Origin: Chelatococcus sp. YT9
Lineage (GTDB): Bacteria > Pseudomonadota > Alphaproteobacteria > Rhizobiales > Beijerinckiaceae
NCBI RefSeq assembly: GCF_018398315.1
Contig: NZ_JAHBRW010000001.1
Location: 1,794,001-1,858,000, forward strand
Reading direction: 5' to 3'
Length of the DNA stretch: 64,000 nucleotides
Shown here: positions 41,776-51,336 of the stretch, piece by piece
How the letters are laid out: every line of letters starts with the position of its first letter
Position numbering within the stretch: the stretch's first letter is position 1
The notes under the pieces: model-generated
Database searches by the model: none
What the model saw: the letters and a program-made list of their open reading frames with translations, nothing else
What the model was told of the DNA's origin: nothing
Program-made: the position numbers and the translations under genes

Positions 41776-42178
41776 GATGTTACTCCTCAGGGAAAATCAA
41801 AGCGTGATCTTGAGGCGAAGGGAAGGAAGCTCTTCGAGGGTATTCAACCGGCTGCCAAGCCTTAACAGCTGCCAAGCCATACTACTCGCATGCTGCGACG
41901 CAACTGCAAAGCGCAGAGGCTCTATCACTCTTGCATGAAGCCATTGTCACAGGGCAGTCGTAAGGCCCCTTCAAGTTGCTGGCGAGCGTCACGATGTATG
42001 GAGGTGAGGCAGGGTCGAACCCGGCCACACTGGCGCGTGACGCACGGTCCGTGATACGCAAGTGGCGAGATACTGGAGCCCGGCGGCGCTAGCCGGTATG
42101 ATCGGACCGGCGGCTTCGAGGCCGCGGGCAGACGGCAGCGGTGGCGGGACAGCGGCAAGCGAGGTGAGATTGCCGGCA
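41776..42178. other. 403-bp divergent gap with short direct repeat
   Basis: Gap between bdhA and the Zur-type regulator. GCTGCCAAGCC occurs at 41851-41861 and again at 41868-41878, a direct repeat with 17-bp period that could be a regulatory site for bdhA. No gene or RNA is recognised. Confidence 0.4.
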
Positions 42179-42802
42179 GTGACGATTTCCAAGAACGCGA
42201 TTTCCAAGAACGCGGTGTCTGGGACGAGGTCTCCATCCCGAACGGGTCTCCGCCCGGACGATGCGGGACATCCCGGCCACGGCCATCTGCAAGGCCATGG
42301 CGATGCTCATGGTCACTCTCACGGGCATGGTTGCGACCACGCGCAGGTGCGTGCGGCCGAGGCGCCGCAGGCGCTCGCTGCGGCCGAGGCCCTGTGCGAG
42401 CGCCTTGGCGTGCGTTTGACACCTATCCGTCGCGAGGTTCTGGAAACGTTGCTCGCTACCCATCGCCCCTTGGGCGCGTATGATCTCGTCGAGGATCTGG
42501 CCCGGCGTCACGAACGACGGATGGCGCCGATCACCGTTTATCGGGCGCTGGACTTTCTCCTCGAACACGGCCTCATTCACAAACTCGCCACGCAGAATGC
42601 CTTTGTCGCCTGCCCGCACCAGCATGCCACCGACGAACTCGTGATCTTTCTGATCTGTGAGAGTTGCGGCGGGGTCGACGAGGTATCCTCACCCGAGCTG
42701 AGCGCCGCCATGCAGGGCATCCGCCGCAAAGCGCAGTTCACGCCGCGCGCCGAGGTGATCGAGATCACCGGCCTCTGTGGTCATTGTGGTGCGAAGGCGT
42801 GA
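42179..42802 (+). CDS. zur: Fur family regulator, Zur type, with His-rich N-terminus
   Basis: A ~207-residue metal-sensing repressor. The winged helix (LGVRLTPIRREVLETLLATHRPLGAYDLVEDLARRH, then ITVYRALDFLLEHGLIHKL) and two CxxC pairs (ICESCGG, LCGHCGA) match Zur/Fur proteins, and HQHATDE is a metal-site block. Before the core lies a His/Gly-rich segment (HPGHGHLQGHGDAHGHSHGHGCDH in two overlapping runs) that likely binds zinc or nickel. The start is uncertain: GTG at 42179 with GAGGTGAG upstream is chosen; an ATG at 42062 is in frame. The N-terminus contains a tandem 15-bp duplication (ISKNAISKNA). Confidence 0.8.
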   Translation: MTISKNAISKNAVSGTRSPSRTGLRPDDAGHPGHGHLQGHGDAHGHSHGHGCDHAQVRAAEAPQALAAAEALCERLGVRLTPIRREVLETLLATHRPLGAYDLVEDLARRHERRMAPITVYRALDFLLEHGLIHKLATQNAFVACPHQHATDELVIFLICESCGGVDEVSSPELSAAMQGIRRKAQFTPRAEVIEITGLCGHCGAKA

Positions 42803-42866
42803 ACCTCCAAGGCTGTCGCACCTGCGCCTTGAAGTGCTCCGCGCCGGCGGATAAGAGTGTCCACCC

Positions 42867-44150
42867 ATGAGTTCCGCCCTGATGGCCCTACCCGAAGCTA
42901 TGCCTGAACTGAGTGGTCCGAAGCCGCGCCACCGCACGGTCGGGGTGACCGTTGGGAACGTGATGGTGGGCGGCGGCGCCCCTGTCGCCGTCCAGTCCAT
43001 GACCAATACCGACACCGCCGATATCGACGGTACGGTGGCGCAGGTTGCCGCGCTGGCGCGCGCGGGATCTGAGCTCGTGCGTATCACCGTTGACCGCGAT
43101 GAGGCGGCGCGCGCCGTCCCGCACATCCGCGACAAGCTCCGCGCGCGCGGCGTCAATGTACCGATCGTCGGCGACTTTCACTTCATCGGGCACAAGCTGC
43201 TGGCCGACCATCCCGCTTGCGCCGAGGCGCTTGATAAATATCGCATCAATCCAGGCAACGTCGGCTTCAAGGAGAAGAAGGACCGGCAGTTCGGCATGAT
43301 CGTCGAGGAGGCGGCTCGACGCGGCAAGGCGGTGCGGATCGGCGCCAACTGGGGCTCGCTCGACCAGGAACTCCTCACCCGGCTGATGGACGAGAATGCC
43401 GCGGCCGCCCGTCCGTTGCCGGCTCGCGCCGTGACGCAGGAGGCAATGATCCAGTCGGCGCTTATCTCGGCGGAGAGGGCCGAGGAGATCGGCTTGCCCC
43501 GCAATCGCATCATCTTGTCCGCGAAGGTATCTGCCATCCAGGACTTGATCGCCGTCTACCGTGAGCTTGCCCGCCGTTCGGACTATGCGCTCCATCTCGG
43601 CCTTACGGAAGCGGGCATGGGCTCCAAGGGCATCGTGGCGTCGTCAGCCGCCCTTGGCATTCTTTTGCAGGACGGCATTGGCGATACTATTCGCTTCTCC
43701 CTGACGCCCGAACCTGGTGGGGATCGCACGCTGGAGGTGAAGGCGGCGCAGGAACTCCTGCAGACAATGGGCTTCCGCACCTTCGTGCCGCTGGTGGCGG
43801 CTTGTCCGGGTTGCGGGCGGACCACCTCGACCGTTTTCCAGGAACTGGCGCGTGACATACAGACATGGATCTCCACGTCCATGCCGGAATGGAAGGCGCG
43901 CTATCCCGGTGTGGAGGCGCTGAACGTCGCCGTCATGGGCTGCATCGTCAACGGTCCCGGCGAATCGAAGCACGCCGATATTGGTATTTCGCTGCCGGGA
44001 ACGGGCGAGATGCCCGCCGCTCCCGTCTTCATCGACGGTGCCAAGGCCATGACGTTGCGCGGGCCGACGCTTGCCGCCGACTTCAAGGCTCTTGTCTCCG
44101 ACTATATCGAGCGGCGCTTCGGCACCGGCGAGAGGCGCGCGGCCGAATAG
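42867..44150 (+). CDS. ispG: 4-hydroxy-3-methylbut-2-enyl diphosphate synthase (flavodoxin)
   Basis: A 427-residue iron-sulfur enzyme of the MEP isoprenoid pathway. The N-terminal TIM barrel includes [21 protein letters not shown], and the C-terminal domain holds the [4Fe-4S] cysteines in [15 protein letters not shown] and [16 protein letters not shown]. Typical length for the short form. Confidence 0.96.
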   Translation: MSSALMALPEAMPELSGPKPRHRTVGVTVGNVMVGGGAPVAVQSMTNTDTADIDGTVAQVAALARAGSELVRITVDRDEAARAVPHIRDKLRARGVNVPIVGDFHFIGHKLLADHPACAEALDKYRINPGNVGFKEKKDRQFGMIVEEAARRGKAVRIGANWGSLDQELLTRLMDENAAAARPLPARAVTQEAMIQSALISAERAEEIGLPRNRIILSAKVSAIQDLIAVYRELARRSDYALHLGLTEAGMGSKGIVASSAALGILLQDGIGDTIRFSLTPEPGGDRTLEVKAAQELLQTMGFRTFVPLVAACPGCGRTTSTVFQELARDIQTWISTSMPEWKARYPGVEALNVAVMGCIVNGPGESKHADIGISLPGTGEMPAAPVFIDGAKAMTLRGPTLAADFKALVSDYIERRFGTGERRAAE

Positions 44151-44382
44151 GGCGTGTCTTCCGTGGCCGGCGAGAGCACGAGGCACGGAATTGGTTCGGT
44201 CGATTTTCGCGGGTGGGGTGCCTATGTGGGTTCGCTGGCAGTCGTGGGAACTGTGTTCAAGCTTGGGCGTTGATGCGTCATGCGTTGCCGGTTCCGGTCC
44301 GCTGCAGATGCACCGAGGGGCTCGGGTGAGATGATGGGCCATCGGGTATTCCTGCCAGAAGCCGACACCATGGCAGGTCTCC

Positions 44383-46320
44383 ATGCATAAGGATGTGGCG
44401 TTGAGAGAGCGGGACGGCGCCGACGCCGTCCCCGATGCCGATGATGGCGAAGGCCAGTCCCATTCGGCGTCCTTTCCCATATTGATGTTGGGTGCGGTCG
44501 GGGTCGTCTTCGGCGATATCGGCACCAGCCCGCTCTATGCGATGCGCGAAGCGATCGCGGTCGCGACCGGGGGCTCGGCGGTGACGCTGCGAGAGACTGT
44601 GCTCGGCGTCCTGTCGCTGATCCTGTGGTCGCTGATCCTGGTTGTGACTTTCAAATATGTGCTGGTCCTGCTGAGAGCGGATAACAACGGTGAGGGTGGC
44701 ACGCTCACGCTGGTGGCCCTTGTTCAGCGCAGCATACGAAAAGGCCGGATGGCCGTCCTCATGCTCGGCGCGCTGGGAGCGGCCCTCTTTTACGGCGATG
44801 CCGTCATCACGCCGGCGATTTCGGTTTTATCGGCAGTGGAGGGCGTCAAGCTCACCACCCCTGAGCTCGACCCCTATGTCGTCCCGATCACGCTCTTGAT
44901 CCTGGTCGCCCTGTTCACGGTCCAGAGCCGCGGAACGGGAAAAGTCGCAGCGCTCTTCGGGCCGATCATGGCGTTGTGGTTTCTGAGCCTTGCCGGGCTC
45001 GGGCTCATCCATATCGCCGATGATCCGGATGTCTTCCGGGCGATAAACCCGATCCACGGCATTGCCTTTCTCGTGCATCACCCCGGTATCGCGCTCTTCA
45101 TTCTCGGCGCCGTCTGTCTGTCCGTGACAGGTGCGGAGGCGCTCTATGCCGATCTCGGGCATTTCGGACGCGGGCCGATACGGGCGGCCTGGCTCTGCTT
45201 CGTGTTTCCCGCACTGGTGCTCAACTATTTCGGACAAGGCGCGCTTGTCCTGAGCAATCCGGCGGCGGCGGACAACCCGTTCTATCGCATGGTGCCGGAG
45301 GCGCTCCTGGTACCTTTCATCTGCTTGGCGACCCTGGCCACGATCATCGCCAGCCAGGCGGTTATCACCGGAGCGTTCTCGCTGACGCGCCAAGCGATCC
45401 AGCTCGGTCTGCTGCCACGCATGTTGATCCGTTTCACCTCCGCGTCGCATTCGGGGCAGTTCTACATCCCGCGTGTCAACTCGCTGCTTCTGATCGGCGT
45501 ACTGCTTCTCGTCGTCATGTTCGGCACATCAAGCGCTTTGTCCCACGCCTATGGCATCTCCGTGTTTGGGGCGATGGTGGTCGACGGCATTCTGGCCATC
45601 ATCTTTATCTGGAAGGGCTGGCGCTGGGCTTTCATGGCTGCCTTCGCGCTGATGGCACCCTTCCTGACCATCGATCTCGCTTTCCTCTCCGCCAACCTGC
45701 TGAAGTTATTCTCGGGAGGTTTCGTGCCGCTGATGATGGCGGCCGTGCTCATCCTCATCATGTGGACCTGGGTGCGGGGTAGCGCGATTCTCTTCTCGAA
45801 GACCCGCAAGACGGATGTGCCGCTGACCGAGCTTATCAACATGCTGGAGAAGAGCCCTCCGCACCGGGTCAAGGGCACGGCGGTTTTCCTGACCAGCGAT
45901 CCGGACACAGCGCCTTCGAGCTTGTTGCACAACCTGAAGCACAACAAAGTTCTGCATGAGAAGAACGTAGTCCTGACAGTGCGCACGGCTGACACTCCGC
46001 GCGTGAGCAACGCCGAGCGCGTCGCCGTCGAGCATCTGACAGACAGCTTCTGGCGGATCGAGATGAAATTCGGCTACATGGAAATGCCGAACGTGCCCCG
46101 TGGCCTCGCCATCCTGCGCAAGCTCGGCTTCAAGTTCGACATCATGTCGACATCGTTTTTCCTCTCACGCCGTTCCATCCGGCCTGCCGCCCAGTCGGGC
46201 ATGCCCTTGTGGCAGGACAAACTTTTCATAGCGCTCGCGCGCAACGCCAGCGACGCGACGGACTTTTTCCAGATTCCGACGGGCCGGGTCGTCGAGGTCG
46301 GCACCCAGGTATCGGTGTGA
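44383..46320 (+). CDS. kup: Kup family potassium uptake protein
   Basis: A 645-residue membrane protein with about 12 helices followed by a ~190-residue cytosolic tail. [18 protein letters not shown] near 40-57 is the K+-site signature. It imports K+ with protons. It ends directly against the farnesyl diphosphate synthase stop on the other strand. Confidence 0.96.
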   Translation: MHKDVALRERDGADAVPDADDGEGQSHSASFPILMLGAVGVVFGDIGTSPLYAMREAIAVATGGSAVTLRETVLGVLSLILWSLILVVTFKYVLVLLRADNNGEGGTLTLVALVQRSIRKGRMAVLMLGALGAALFYGDAVITPAISVLSAVEGVKLTTPELDPYVVPITLLILVALFTVQSRGTGKVAALFGPIMALWFLSLAGLGLIHIADDPDVFRAINPIHGIAFLVHHPGIALFILGAVCLSVTGAEALYADLGHFGRGPIRAAWLCFVFPALVLNYFGQGALVLSNPAAADNPFYRMVPEALLVPFICLATLATIIASQAVITGAFSLTRQAIQLGLLPRMLIRFTSASHSGQFYIPRVNSLLLIGVLLLVVMFGTSSALSHAYGISVFGAMVVDGILAIIFIWKGWRWAFMAAFALMAPFLTIDLAFLSANLLKLFSGGFVPLMMAAVLILIMWTWVRGSAILFSKTRKTDVPLTELINMLEKSPPHRVKGTAVFLTSDPDTAPSSLLHNLKHNKVLHEKNVVLTVRTADTPRVSNAERVAVEHLTDSFWRIEMKFGYMEMPNVPRGLAILRKLGFKFDIMSTSFFLSRRSIRPAAQSGMPLWQDKLFIALARNASDATDFFQIPTGRVVEVGTQVSV

Positions 46321-47250
46321 TCAAGTCTGCCGCTGCGCGGTGAAACGGGCCGCGTCGCGCAGGATGTCCGCCTGGGGGCCGAAGCCGGAGAGCGCCGCGA
46401 TCGCCTCCGCGGCGAGGGCGTCCCGCTGAGCTCGCGCGGCCGGCAAACCCAGTATGTCCACGAGGGTTCCCTTGCCCTTGCCGGCGTCCTTGGCCGTGCG
46501 CTTGCCCATCGCAACCTCGTCGGCTTCCCGATCAAGCACGTCGTCGGCGATCTGGAAGGCTGCGCCGAGCGCCTTGCCATAAGCTGCCAGTGCGCCTCGT
46601 TCCCTCGCAGTTGCGCGACCGAGAATGGCGCCAGCCTCCACGGAGAAGGCGAGCAGCGCGCCGGTCTTCATGGCCTGCAGGGTGCGGATGCCAGCCTCGC
46701 CGGGCGGGCCGTCGCCGTAGCGCCCTTCCGCCGTGAGGTCGAGGACCTGACCGCCGACCATCCCACCGAGCCCTGCGGCCCGCGCAAGCCCACGCACGAG
46801 CTCAAGATGGACCTGCGCATCCTCGGGGGCATGCGGCGTCGCCGCGAGTTCGAAGGCCAGCGTCAGCAGGGCGTCTCCCGCGAGAATTGCGGTCGCCTCG
46901 TCGAAGGCGACATGGACGGTCGGGCGGCCGCGCCGGAGGTCATCATCATCCATGGCGGGCAGGTCGTCATGGACGAGGGAATAGCAATGCAGCACTTCCA
47001 CTGCGCAGGCCGCGTTCATCACATGGTCCATGTCACGCCCGAGAAGCCGCGCTGCCTCGATGACGAGGAAAGGGCGCAGCCGTTTGCCGCCCCCAAGGAC
47101 AGCATGGCGCATCGCGGCCATCAGTCGTTCGGGGCGAGCGATCTCACCTTCGCGAGCTTGAGGCGCGAGAAAGCCGGCAAGGGCCTTCTCCACGCCCGCA
47201 GCGACCTGCGTCAGGCGATCCGCGAATGCGACATGGCTGTCCTGCTGCAA
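46321..47250 (-). CDS. ispA: Polyprenyl synthase, farnesyl diphosphate synthase type
   Basis: A 309-residue prenyltransferase. The first Asp-rich motif is DDLPAMDDDDLRRG near 94-107 and the second DDVLD near 236-240. The residues before the first motif (YSLVHDDL) fit a short-chain enzyme making C15 farnesyl diphosphate from IPP and DMAPP. Together with ispG it links to the MEP pathway. Confidence 0.92.
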   Translation of the reverse strand: MQQDSHVAFADRLTQVAAGVEKALAGFLAPQAREGEIARPERLMAAMRHAVLGGGKRLRPFLVIEAARLLGRDMDHVMNAACAVEVLHCYSLVHDDLPAMDDDDLRRGRPTVHVAFDEATAILAGDALLTLAFELAATPHAPEDAQVHLELVRGLARAAGLGGMVGGQVLDLTAEGRYGDGPPGEAGIRTLQAMKTGALLAFSVEAGAILGRATARERGALAAYGKALGAAFQIADDVLDREADEVAMGKRTAKDAGKGKGTLVDILGLPAARAQRDALAAEAIAALSGFGPQADILRDAARFTAQRQT

Positions 47251-47446
47251 GTCGTGCTCCCTTGCGTGTCCTCATTCCGCATGGCCCGTCCTTCGCATGC
47301 CTGACGGAATTTTGCAGCCCCTTACGTCAGTTCGGTCTGTTTTTCGGTAGCTTGTCTGGGCTAAGCTGCGACGACAATTCGTATCATCCGGAGGCGGCGT
47401 TCGCGATCGGCGGGGCCTGGCGCTGATCACATTGGGAGGTGCGCGC

Positions 47447-48187
47447 TTGCATGTGCAGAAGGCAGCGACGTCGGATGTAGTGGAGGCTGCCACGAGCCCG
47501 ACGAAAACACGCAGATCCAGGCGCCGCTTTCCCATTCGCCGCATGGTCTGGCGCGTTGTCTTCATCATCCTGGCGCTGCCCGTCGTCATCGCATTGCTTT
47601 ATCGTTTCGTACCTCCCGTATCGACACTGATGATCGGGCGGTGGATCGCGCTGGCCCCGGTCGACCGGCAATGGGTGCCGCTCGAGAGCATATCACCGGA
47701 GCTTGTCAGGGCTGTCGTCGCTGCGGAGGACGCGCGCTTCTGCAGCCATGGCGGGGTGGACTGGGTCGCGTTGAACGATGTTCTCGATGGTGCGGGGGAT
47801 GACGGACCAGCACGCGGTGCGTCGACCATCACCATGCAGACCGTGAAGAACGTCTTCCTCTGGCCCGGCCGATCCTACATCCGCAAGGGTCTCGAAATCC
47901 CGCTGTCGATGATGGTCGATATCGTCTGGGGAAAGCCGCGCACGATGGAGGTCTATCTCAACGTTGCCGAATGGGGCGAGGGGATCTTCGGGGCCGAGGC
48001 GGCGGCGCGGCATTATTTCGGTAAGGCGGCGAAGCAGTTGTCGCGGCGCGAGGCGGCCTTGCTCGCGGCGGCGCTCCCGAACCCGCTTCAACGCGACGCC
48101 CGCCGTCCAAGCCGCTACATGTCCGTCTACGCCGGTCGCATCGGCGCGCGCATGCCCGGCGCGACGATTTCTTGCACGCACCTGTGA
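47447..48187 (+). CDS. mtgA: Monofunctional biosynthetic peptidoglycan transglycosylase
   Basis: A ~246-residue GT51 enzyme polymerising lipid II. One N-terminal membrane helix (VFIILALPVVIALLY region) anchors it. The catalytic Glu lies in AAEDARFCSHGGVDW and the other conserved blocks are GASTITMQTVKNVFLWPGRS and KPRTMEVYLNVAEWGEGIFG. The start is uncertain: TTG at 47447 lies 6 bp after GGGAGGT; GTG at 47453 is an alternative. An in-frame TTG at 47432 would include the ribosome site and is rejected. Confidence 0.93.
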   Translation: MHVQKAATSDVVEAATSPTKTRRSRRRFPIRRMVWRVVFIILALPVVIALLYRFVPPVSTLMIGRWIALAPVDRQWVPLESISPELVRAVVAAEDARFCSHGGVDWVALNDVLDGAGDDGPARGASTITMQTVKNVFLWPGRSYIRKGLEIPLSMMVDIVWGKPRTMEVYLNVAEWGEGIFGAEAAARHYFGKAAKQLSRREAALLAAALPNPLQRDARRPSRYMSVYAGRIGARMPGATISCTHL

Positions 48188-48410
48188 TCTCAGCGAAGTT
48201 CGATCCCTCTGGCTGATGGGAGATCCGGACACGGATGTCGAGCGTGTCGTGAGCCCGGCCGCATTTCCGCCGACCAGGGTTTTAAATCTCTCATAGGGGC
48301 TAGCCAGCGCGCGCCTGACCCTGTATAAGCCCGCATCCTTTTGATTGCTGGATGATCCGGGAGCCTGAAGCCGCTCGCGCTTATCCACGGCTCATCGCGC
48401 GGAGTTTGTC

Positions 48411-48596
48411 ATGGCCGTTCCGAAAAGAAAAACATCGCCATCGAAGCGTGGCATGCGCCGGTCCGCCGACGCTCTGAAGCAGCCGACCTATGTCGAGGAC
48501 AAGGATTCTGGCGAGCTGCGTCGTCCGCACCATGTCGACCTCAAGACCGGCATGTACCGGGGCCGTCAGGTTCTTAAGGCACGCGCCGAAGCCTGA
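48411..48596 (+). CDS. rpmF: 50S ribosomal protein L32
   Basis: A 61-residue basic ribosomal protein starting [20 protein letters not shown], the normal bacterial L32 N-terminus without the zinc Cys motif, as in alphaproteobacteria. The stop is 30 bp before a clear terminator. Confidence 0.97.
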   Translation: MAVPKRKTSPSKRGMRRSADALKQPTYVEDKDSGELRRPHHVDLKTGMYRGRQVLKARAEA

Positions 48597-48625
48597 TAAG
48601 GATAGCGTCCTGCTTCTTCGTAAAG

Positions 48626-48647
48626 GCCCGGCTCTGCCGGGCTTTTT
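48626..48647 (+). terminator. Rho-independent terminator after rpmF
   Basis: GCCCGGC, loop TCT, GCCGGGC followed by TTTTT. A textbook intrinsic terminator 30 bp after the rpmF stop. Confidence 0.93.
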
Positions 48648-48763
48648 GCTTATGCGAGCTGCATTGGCTGCTGCCGTGGTGCCCTGCGTGCAATTTCGCT
48701 CACCTGCTCGCTATAGTAGATTGTGTAAATTTGCCGGCAACCCTTTCATTTCTTGACGTTTCA

Positions 48764-48794
48764 TTAACCAATTCCAAACAGCATGCGCTATAGT
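48764..48794 (+). promoter_or_regulatory. Possible CtrA-type promoter before the EAL gene
   Basis: TTAACC (48764-48769) followed after 19 bp by TATAGT (48789-48794), about 95 bp before the phosphodiesterase gene. The first element resembles a CtrA half-site over a -35 region. Only a half-site is present. Confidence 0.3.
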
Positions 48795-48889
48795 GACCCA
48801 GAACGCGGGGTACGGAGCGCGCGAACCGGCGTGGCCGTTCCCAAGATCGAAAAGAGTGGCCTGTTTCAGGGCTTCCAAGGCGGATCGGA

Positions 48890-50281
48890 ATGGCGCAGAA
48901 GGCGCAAATGAGGGATCTGCAGTCGGAGTGCCCGCCTGATGCGGGGGCTGCCGGCGTGATGACGAATTGGGCTCACCTGGCCGAGGCCTTGGCTTCCGGC
49001 ATGAGTGAGGCGGGACGCAGCGGCGTTTCTTTCACCCTTCTCGTTCTGGCCCTCGATAATCTCGATGATTTGAACGGCAGATTCGGGTCCGATGCAGCGG
49101 ACGAAGCGCTGAACATTGTCGCCGGCCGGGTCGGCAAGGTCGCGCGTCGCCGTGACCAGATCATCCGCCACGCGAGCAACCGATTCGCGGTGTTGCTGCG
49201 CGGCTGCCCCGTCGCGCAGGTGCGTGGCATTGCCGAACGTATGGCGCGTGCCGTGGAGGCTACCCCCGCCAATACAAGGCGCGGCGCGGTCCAGCTCAGG
49301 GTGCGCATGGGCGCTGCGCAGGTTCCTGATCAGGGCTGCAGCGTGGAGGCCCTCCTGCACCATGCCAGCGATGCCTTGCGGTCGGCCAAGCAGCGGTTCG
49401 CTGATGGCCGGCGATCCGCTGAGTTCGCGCTCGTGACCCAGGTCATCGCCGACCAGGAAGTCGCGGCGCCGGCAGTGGTCACCTCGCCGGAGCTCGGTAC
49501 GTTGGTGGATCCTGTCCGGCTGCTCAACGAGCAGCAGGTCATGCTCGCTGGCCAGCCCGTGGTCTCTGCCAAAACCCATGAGCTTGCCTTCCACGAGGCC
49601 CTCGTACGCATCAGGCTTGCAGACGGCACCATCATGGGTGCGGCTGAAGCGGTCCCGCTCGCCGAGCGCCACGGGGTCATCCCGCTGTTCGACTACCGTG
49701 TTCTCCAACTGGCGGTAAACCACCTCATCAAGGCGCCGACCGCACGGCTCGCGATCAACATCTCTCCTTTGACACTGCGAACCAACGACACCTGGGCGGC
49801 TTTTACGGCCCATCTCGGCGCAAATCCGTCGGTCGCGCAGCGGCTCATCGTCGAGTTGACCGAAACTGCAGCGATCGATGATCCGCATATCGTGCAGGGG
49901 CGACTGGCCACGCTGAAGCTTCTCGGAGTGACCATCGCTATCGATGATTTCGGTTCCGGGCATACCTCCTTCAGACATCTCAGGAGCTTCCCAGTCGATA
50001 TCCTCAAGATCGATGGCAGCTTTGTCTGCAATCTTTCCCGGTCGCGGGAAGATCGCTTCTTCACACGCACCTTGGTTGAACTTGCACAGCACCTCGGCAT
50101 CGCCACCGTAGCGGAATGGGTCGAGGACCGGGAAACGGCATCAATTCTGGCCGACTGGGGCGTGACCTACCTTCAGGGGGACTACATCGGCCCCGCCGCA
50201 TTATGGGATGAAGGGCCGCAGCTCTCCACCGCACGCCGTCGCCGTGTCCTGCCGCCCCTCGTTGATTTGCGGGCAAGCTAG
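48890..50281 (+). CDS. EAL-domain cyclic-di-GMP phosphodiesterase with degenerate GGDEF domain
   Basis: A 463-residue cytosolic protein. Residues about 40-185 form a GGDEF-like domain, but the active motif reads SNRF (HASNRFAVLL), so it should not make c-di-GMP. Residues about 210-445 are an EAL domain with the key residues kept: FHEALVR, NISPLTLR, VELTET, IDDFGSGHTSF, ILKIDGSF and TVAEWVED. It probably degrades c-di-GMP, lowering biofilm and favouring motility. No sensory domain or membrane helix is evident. It converges on phaR. Confidence 0.9.
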   Translation: MAQKAQMRDLQSECPPDAGAAGVMTNWAHLAEALASGMSEAGRSGVSFTLLVLALDNLDDLNGRFGSDAADEALNIVAGRVGKVARRRDQIIRHASNRFAVLLRGCPVAQVRGIAERMARAVEATPANTRRGAVQLRVRMGAAQVPDQGCSVEALLHHASDALRSAKQRFADGRRSAEFALVTQVIADQEVAAPAVVTSPELGTLVDPVRLLNEQQVMLAGQPVVSAKTHELAFHEALVRIRLADGTIMGAAEAVPLAERHGVIPLFDYRVLQLAVNHLIKAPTARLAINISPLTLRTNDTWAAFTAHLGANPSVAQRLIVELTETAAIDDPHIVQGRLATLKLLGVTIAIDDFGSGHTSFRHLRSFPVDILKIDGSFVCNLSRSREDRFFTRTLVELAQHLGIATVAEWVEDRETASILADWGVTYLQGDYIGPAALWDEGPQLSTARRRRVLPPLVDLRAS

Positions 50282-50370
50282 CCCACAAATCCTGCCATTG
50301 CGGATTAGCCAGAGACATCTCTCCCGCGCTCACCTGCGTCAGGGAGGTCCTGATCGCGGATTGCCCGAGC

Positions 50371-50440
50371 GATCCGATCTTTGGCCCGGCGCTGGCCTGG
50401 CAGGGGCCAGGTACATCCCAGGTAACCAGGCGATCGGATC
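50371..50440. repeat. Inverted GATCCGATC repeat between EAL gene and phaR
   Basis: GATCCGATC (50371-50379) and its complement GATCGGATC (50432-50440) flank a GC-rich segment that itself can fold (TGGCC...GGCCA). A third GATCCGATC is at 50471-50479 inside the phaR 3' end. It may act as a bidirectional terminator without T-runs. Confidence 0.3.
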
Positions 50441-50458
50441 TTGACCGGGCCGGTTCGA

Positions 50459-51052
50459 TCAATCCTTACCGATCCGATCGAGCCTGGCCTGCATTTCCGA
50501 TACCTGCCGTCTGAGCTCGCCGAGATCGTCCTCGTCCATGGGCGCTTTGGGTGTCGGGGGCGCGGCGTTTGAGGCGCTCGGCTGAATTCCGGCTCCGCCT
50601 GAGAACGGCGTGAAAAGACGCAGGGCCTCGCTGAACATTGTCATGTTGGCGCGAACCTGCTCCTCCATCGCCTGAAAGGCCGCGGCGGGTCCAAATGTTT
50701 GGCTCATCGTCTCCCGCAGCTTCTGCTGGTCCCGCGTCAGGTTATCGATCGAAAACTCGAGATAGCGCGGCACGAGTGCCTGCATGCTGTCGCCATAGAA
50801 GCGGATGAGCTGCCGGAGGAAAGCTACGGGAAGAAGGTGTTCACCGTGTTTGTTCTCTTCCTCGAAAATGATCTGGGTCAATACGGAGCGGGTAATGTCC
50901 TCGCTCGTTTTCGCATCATAAACGACGAAATCTTCACCGGTCCTGACCATGTTGGCCAGATCTTCCAACGTCACATAGGTGCTGCTGCCCGTGTGGTAGA
51001 GGCGTCGATTAGCGTATTTCTTGATGACGACCGGCTTGGTTTCATTCGCCAT
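50459..51052 (-). CDS. phaR: Polyhydroxyalkanoate synthesis repressor
   Basis: A 197-residue regulator that binds polyhydroxybutyrate and DNA. The N-terminal block VIKKYANRRLYHTGSSTYVTLEDLANMVR (about 8-36) is the PHB/PHA accumulation regulator domain, followed by TRSVLTQIIFEEENK. The C-terminal part is Pro/Ser-rich with a terminal coiled coil (LGELRRQVSEMQARLDRI). The start at 51052 is supported by AAGG upstream. Divergent from phaAB, which it likely controls together with phasins. Confidence 0.94.
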   Translation of the reverse strand: MANETKPVVIKKYANRRLYHTGSSTYVTLEDLANMVRTGEDFVVYDAKTSEDITRSVLTQIIFEEENKHGEHLLPVAFLRQLIRFYGDSMQALVPRYLEFSIDNLTRDQQKLRETMSQTFGPAAAFQAMEEQVRANMTMFSEALRLFTPFSGGAGIQPSASNAAPPTPKAPMDEDDLGELRRQVSEMQARLDRIGKD

Positions 51053-51336
51053 GGCTGCCTTTGTCCGATTCCCTGTCAACCTTAGCTACAACGGCTGTAT
51101 CCTTGAGCTTTTTGCCCTACTTAAGCCTCTTGTGCGTCGCAGCTCCGCCCATGAGAAGGATATGACGTTATATGGGCATCGGAAACTCATTTGTTTGCGA
51201 TGCACACTGAGAGGATCGGCTCGTGGTGTGAAGCTGATATGCTTGACGCCTGTCAAATGCGCCAGCCAAATAGCATCTATAAGAGAAGAGCACTGCGATC
51301 TCTCGCGGGGCTCGCCGACAGAACAGGAGACTGAGG

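Noticed and set aside
48866-50092. 408-codon open frame opposite the EAL gene
   Set aside because: It is the complement of a protein with intact EAL motifs, and its own translation looks like a shadow.
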